The notes under the pieces were generated by a model, which saw nothing but the letters and a program-made list of their open reading frames with translations, was not told the origin of the DNA and did not search any database. A stretch of DNA of 64,000 bases, taken from NCBI GenBank assembly GCA_964649085.1, contig CAZYPN010000025.1, positions 1 through 64,000 on the forward strand, given 5' to 3'. The position numbers and the translations under genes were made by a program. Shown piece after piece: positions 60,517 to 64,000 of the stretch (the stretch's first letter is position 1; each line of letters begins with the position of its first letter). Origin of the DNA: JADMJV01 sp964649085. Its GTDB lineage: Bacteria > Vulcanimicrobiota > Xenobia > Xenobiales > JADMJV01.

Positions 60517-63023
60517 CCCCGGCCCCCAGCGAACTGCAGCTGCGCACCACCGTGTCGCGCCTTATGCGCCTCTACCCCGAGGCCCGGCTCTTCGGCTTTT
60601 ACTGTGGCACGGGCTATCTGGGCGAGCCTCAGCTGAGCATCGATGGCCAGCCCTTGCTGGTGGAAGAGGTGCGCTCGCCGCTGCATTTTCACCAGCTGGC
60701 CTGGCAAAGTGAACAGCACGACCGGCGCTACATTTGCCTGTGCCCCTGCCGAGAATGGGTCGACCAGGATCTGCGCGACCGCATGGCGCGGCGCGACTTG
60801 CTGGACTCGGACCCCTGGGAGGCGGTGCAGGACCTGTTCCGTGCCCATCAGGTAGACCCGCTGCTACGACGCCAGCGCAGCCTGGCCCAGTGGGCCCTGG
60901 AAGCCCAACCGCCCCAGGGCTTTCCAGCCGCGCTGGGCGGCGTGCTTACCACCGAGTTGTTCTGGAGCTGCTTGCTGGAGGCCCAGCTGCAGCTGAGCAT
61001 AGATGCTTACGACCCATCCCAACTGCTGATGCAGGCCGGAACCCATCCCAACCCTTCGCCCTTGATCAGCGCCCCCCAGGAACTGGTCGAGCGCGCCGCC
61101 GACTGGCTGGCCCAACGCGGAGGCGAGCTGGTGCGCGAACTGGTGCTGCTGATTCGTCGCCAGGGGGTGATCGACACGCTGGCCCTGGGCGTGCTCTGCG
61201 AGGTGCTGTATCTGGGGCCCGAGCTTGCCGACAGCCTGATGGCCCGGGGTCGACTGGAACAATTTTTCCCCGACCGCCCCTGGAGCCCGCCCCTGGGGCA
61301 GGCCTTTGGTCGCCTGTTGCGGCAGCTGACGGCCGACCCCCAGGCCTGCGCCCCCTGGCTGGCCGAGGTGCTGGAACGGGCGCGGGTGTTGTTGGCACAG
61401 CTGCGCGCCGAGGCGCTGGCCGAGCACAGCCTGATTTTGCCCCAGGGCTGGCACGGGCTGCTGGAGCAGATCGGCCAGGCCTTCCTGCCCCTCAAGTCGG
61501 CTCGACCCGAAGGGCTCAAAGTGCGTTTGCAGCAAGCTCGCCAGCACCGCCTGGCCGACAGCCACCAGCGCGAGCTGGTGCGCGTGGAAATGGCCCTGCG
61601 GCTGCTGCGCTACCTGCAGCAAGTCCGCGAGTCGACCTGGACGCGCCTGGGCGACGCCACCCAACACTATGTGGACGAACTGGCCTGGGTGGATCGAGCC
61701 CGTCAGCGGCTGCTGGAAGGCGCTACCCAGCCGGCCCTGGCGCAGGCCTTTCGGGCCCTGCTGGATCAGCTGAAAACACGGCGTGAGGCCTTCAACCAGA
61801 ATTTTGCCGAGCTGGCCATCGGCCCTGGGGCCGAGGTGCCCGGGGTAGAAACCTTCCTCGACCGACTGGCCGTGCCGCTGGCTCGCGAGCAGCGTTTGCT
61901 CATCATCGTCTTGGACGGTTGCAGCCAGGCGGTGCTGTTGGAACTGTTGCACAGCCTGGAAGAGCGCGAATGGGTGTGCTACTTGCCCGACCATCCCGCC
62001 CAGGGCCAGCTGCTGTCGGCCCTGCCCAGCGTTACCGAGGTCGCCCGCACCAGCCTGCTCTCGGGGCAGCTGGTTCAGGGCAAGGCCGCCGACGAGAAGG
62101 AAGCCTATTCTCGCCACCCGGGCCTGCGCGCCGTCTGTCGCAAGGACTATCCTCCTCAGCTCTATCATAAGAAAGACCTGGCCGAAGGGGCTGTCTACGA
62201 GCGCCTGCGCTCGGACGACTACCGGGTGATCAGCGTGGTGGTCAATTCCATCGATGACACCCTGGCCCGCGACGAGCAGCTGGATTTGAGCTGGAGCAGC
62301 CAGCTGATCGCTCCTCTGGAAGGGCTGTTGCAGGCGGCGCGTTTTCGCGGCCGCATGGTGTTGCTGGTAAGCGACCACGGCCACCTGCTGGAAGACGGCA
62401 CGGCGGAGCTGCCGGCCGCCGCCGGCGCGGGCAACCGTTGGCAGCCTGGCGACGAGGCCCAGCCAGGAGCTTTGGTGGCGCGGGGCGGCCGCCTGCAGCT
62501 GGCCGACCCGGCCCGGCTGCTCTACAGCGAGTCGCTGCGCTGGGGGCCAAAGAAACGCGGCTACCACGGCGGCCTCAGCCCCCAGGAAATGGTGTGCGCG
62601 CTGGCCCTGCTGGCAGCCCCGGGGCAGAAAATCGCCGGCTGGCACGAGGGCCGTCGCCCGGCGCCCTCCTGGTGGGACCCGCTGCCGCAGGCACCTTTCG
62701 CACCATCCCAGGCCCAGGGCAGCCTGTTCGAGAACCCGCGTCCGCTCAGCGAGGTGCTGGCCGAAACCACCGTGTGGCAGAGCCGCCGAAAGACCCTGCC
62801 TCCCCCACCCCACCTGGAACGACTGCTAGAGCTGCTGGGTCAATCGGCCGAGGCCAGCCTGGACCAGCTCACCACCCACCTGGGCCTGTCACGCCCTCAG
62901 GTGCGCACCTACGGGGTGGCCTGGATTCGCTGGCTCAACGTGGACGGCGAGCCCGTGCTGAGCCTGCAGGGGGAGCAGCTCCGACTCGACCGCGATGCCC
63001 TGCGTCGGGCCTTTGGCGTATAG
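60513..63023 (+). CDS. pglZ: BREX type 2 alkaline-phosphatase-like PglZ
   Basis: This protein of about 836 aa has a PglZ domain at about 460-720: LLIIVLDGCSQAVLLELL (metal Asp), LPSVTEVARTSLL (nucleophile Ser/Thr region), VVVNSIDDTL, then LLVSDHGHLLE (Asp and His ligands) and RGYHGGLSPQEMVC. These are alkaline-phosphatase-superfamily residues; PglZ-family enzymes are metal-dependent phosphodiesterases. A GTG at 60513 forms a GTGA overlap with the pglY stop and is preferred to the GTG at 60501. A winged-helix-like tail follows. It ends 14 bp before a convergent gene. Confidence 0.92.
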   Translation: MTPAPSELQLRTTVSRLMRLYPEARLFGFYCGTGYLGEPQLSIDGQPLLVEEVRSPLHFHQLAWQSEQHDRRYICLCPCREWVDQDLRDRMARRDLLDSDPWEAVQDLFRAHQVDPLLRRQRSLAQWALEAQPPQGFPAALGGVLTTELFWSCLLEAQLQLSIDAYDPSQLLMQAGTHPNPSPLISAPQELVERAADWLAQRGGELVRELVLLIRRQGVIDTLALGVLCEVLYLGPELADSLMARGRLEQFFPDRPWSPPLGQAFGRLLRQLTADPQACAPWLAEVLERARVLLAQLRAEALAEHSLILPQGWHGLLEQIGQAFLPLKSARPEGLKVRLQQARQHRLADSHQRELVRVEMALRLLRYLQQVRESTWTRLGDATQHYVDELAWVDRARQRLLEGATQPALAQAFRALLDQLKTRREAFNQNFAELAIGPGAEVPGVETFLDRLAVPLAREQRLLIIVLDGCSQAVLLELLHSLEEREWVCYLPDHPAQGQLLSALPSVTEVARTSLLSGQLVQGKAADEKEAYSRHPGLRAVCRKDYPPQLYHKKDLAEGAVYERLRSDDYRVISVVVNSIDDTLARDEQLDLSWSSQLIAPLEGLLQAARFRGRMVLLVSDHGHLLEDGTAELPAAAGAGNRWQPGDEAQPGALVARGGRLQLADPARLLYSESLRWGPKKRGYHGGLSPQEMVCALALLAAPGQKIAGWHEGRRPAPSWWDPLPQAPFAPSQAQGSLFENPRPLSEVLAETTVWQSRRKTLPPPPHLERLLELLGQSAEASLDQLTTHLGLSRPQVRTYGVAWIRWLNVDGEPVLSLQGEQLRLDRDALRRAFGV

Positions 63024-63037
63024 ACCGGGCCAGCCTC

Positions 63038-64000
63038 TTAGCCGGCGACGACCGACCATAGCTCGTCAAGCTGTCGGATGCGGCCGGCCCTTTCCAGTCG
63101 GAGAAGCCGGTCCTGCAGCACAGCAGCCACTTCCTTGCCCACCTTCTGCTTGCCGAAATGGCGAGCGACGCACTGAAAAAGCTCCCTGTCGCGACTGGAG
63201 AGGGCCCTTTGGAGTTCGAAAAGGAGGGCGTTGTCGATTTCTACGGGAGGAACTTCGGAGAGATCTCGGGGGCAGTTGGCCGGATGATAGCGAAACCCCT
63301 GAAAATTCTCCTTCTGTTGCGCATTCAACCAGAGAACGCCCTCGTCGACGACCAGCATTCCCAGCCGGTCGAGGGCATCGATCTGCTGCAGCAGGTGAGA
63401 GCGGATACGTGCGCCGACTTTTCGCGCCCCCATCGCCTGAACGGTGCGTCGGAGTGCGTATTCAAGGGAAACCGGGGCCTCGTTGCTGAGCAGCGGCCTG
63501 AGCAACTCGAGAAAAACCTGCGCGCCAACTTCGTGGGGCGCCACCGCCAGCGAGGGGAGCATCGTGGGTATATAGCTGGGCACCTGCGGCGAGGGCGACC
63601 TTGAGGCAACCTCTTCAAAGGTCTCTTCCGGTTCGCAAGTCGCCGGCTCCGGCGGCAGGACCGATTCCATTTCCACCGACGACACGGGCAGCTCTTCCTC
63701 CAACATTTGCTGGAGCCGCTGGTGTAATTCCTCGCATACCCTGGCCGGGTCCCGCAGCCAATCGAGGCACCACACGCGCAGCAGTCGCCAGCCCAACTGG
63801 GCCAGAACGGTGCTACGCAGCCGATCGCGATCGCGAGTGGTGGCGGCCGAACAGTAGTGCTCGCCGTCGCATTCGATACCTGCCAGGTATCGGGCGGGTT
63901 CGCGGGGGTCAACCACGGCCATGTCTATCTGGTAACCCGAGCATCCGATGTGCGGTTGCACCGTCCAGCCACGGGCTTGAAGGGCCGCTGCAACGGCATT
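63038..64000 (-). CDS. C-terminal part of a large helicase with Vsr-like/REase nuclease domain (5' end off window)
   Basis: The minus-strand frame is open to the window edge (the codons before VQPHIGCSGY read ALQARGWT), so this is the 3' part of a longer gene. The nuclease domain (about 30-120 here) has GYQIDMAVVDP, GIECDGEHYCSAATTRDRDR and GWRLLRVWCLDWLRDP, the PD-(D/E)xK Vsr-like domain (REase_MTES_1575) found at the end of DUF3320/DUF4011 superfamily-1 helicases. A winged-helix-like tail closes the protein. Such helicase-nuclease fusions are common in defence islands. The domain call is firm; the upstream architecture is unseen. Confidence 0.85.
   Translation of the reverse strand, partial: NAVAAALQARGWTVQPHIGCSGYQIDMAVVDPREPARYLAGIECDGEHYCSAATTRDRDRLRSTVLAQLGWRLLRVWCLDWLRDPARVCEELHQRLQQMLEEELPVSSVEMESVLPPEPATCEPEETFEEVASRSPSPQVPSYIPTMLPSLAVAPHEVGAQVFLELLRPLLSNEAPVSLEYALRRTVQAMGARKVGARIRSHLLQQIDALDRLGMLVVDEGVLWLNAQQKENFQGFRYHPANCPRDLSEVPPVEIDNALLFELQRALSSRDRELFQCVARHFGKQKVGKEVAAVLQDRLLRLERAGRIRQLDELWSVVAG

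Noticed and set aside
60864..62813. 649-aa minus-strand open frame
   Set aside because: Antisense to pglZ, with Gln/Leu/His-rich low complexity; produced by third-position GC bias.
1..64000. CRISPR arrays, tRNA, rRNA
   Set aside because: No regularly spaced short repeats, and no cloverleaf or rRNA-like sequence was noticed on reading.

Overview
This window is a dense, GC-rich bacterial defence island with no housekeeping genes, rRNA, tRNA or CRISPR array visible. The host cannot be fixed from the sequence. High GC by eye, GTG/TTG starts, DUF222-like HNH endonuclease paralogues, Ser/Thr kinases and a kinase-FGE fusion suggest an environmental bacterium of a complex or little-cultured phylum. 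Candidate phyla such as Vulcanimicrobiota/Eremiobacterota, or Myxococcota, are guesses only.

Region 1 (1-10.1 kb) is a scrap-yard of small modules and broken genes. It holds two near-identical HNH endonuclease genes (one cut by the window edge) flanking a PIN-toxin/Phd-antitoxin pair with a perfect 16-bp operator palindrome. Next come a frameshifted membrane-protein gene, a patatin relic, and a Septu-like ATPase plus HNH pair in which both genes are broken. A subtilisin-like protease follows with a small prodomain-like partner, then antitoxin fragments, a MazE/MazF-like pair whose toxin has lost its start codon, and several direct repeats joined into chimeras.

Region 2 (11.7-30.3 kb) is one almost gap-free eight-gene transcription unit. 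It begins with an 875-aa protein and a 1707-aa DEAD helicase with a DUF1998-like C-terminus, a Druantia type III-like pair (DruH/DruE). Then come a NERD plus double-kinase protein resembling BREX-2 PglW, a radical-SAM activase-like protein, a coiled-coil protein, a ClpB-D2-like AAA+ ATPase, a vWA protein and a kinase-FGE fusion. Facing it (30.3-34.0 kb, minus strand) is a ZorA/ZorB-like proton-channel pair with a 171-aa partner, without recognisable ZorC, ZorD or ZorE.

Region 3 (34.2-45.6 kb) is a series of two- or three-gene ATPase-effector cassettes: DUF262 + DUF3696 ATPase + a frameshifted third gene; a YwfO-like HD phosphohydrolase + YwgA-like protein; a decayed ATPase + partner; a lone 503-aa protein; a second YwgA-like protein; a TOPRIM-like (DUF3226) + AAA ATPase pair; and an FtsH/spastin-type AAA ATPase.

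Region 4 (45.8-63.0 kb) holds the rest of a BREX type 2-like system. pglX is coupled to an unknown 779-aa gene, and pglY is coupled to pglZ. An oppositely oriented Hsp70-SNF2 helicase pair sits between them. pglX carries an obviously lower-GC block over its target-recognition half. The window ends in the 3' part of a large minus-strand helicase with a Vsr-like nuclease domain.

The best candidates for something not yet described are the Druantia/PglW/radical-SAM/ClpB/vWA/kinase operon facing a ZorAB-like channel, and the Hsp70-SNF2 pair nested in a BREX-2 locus.
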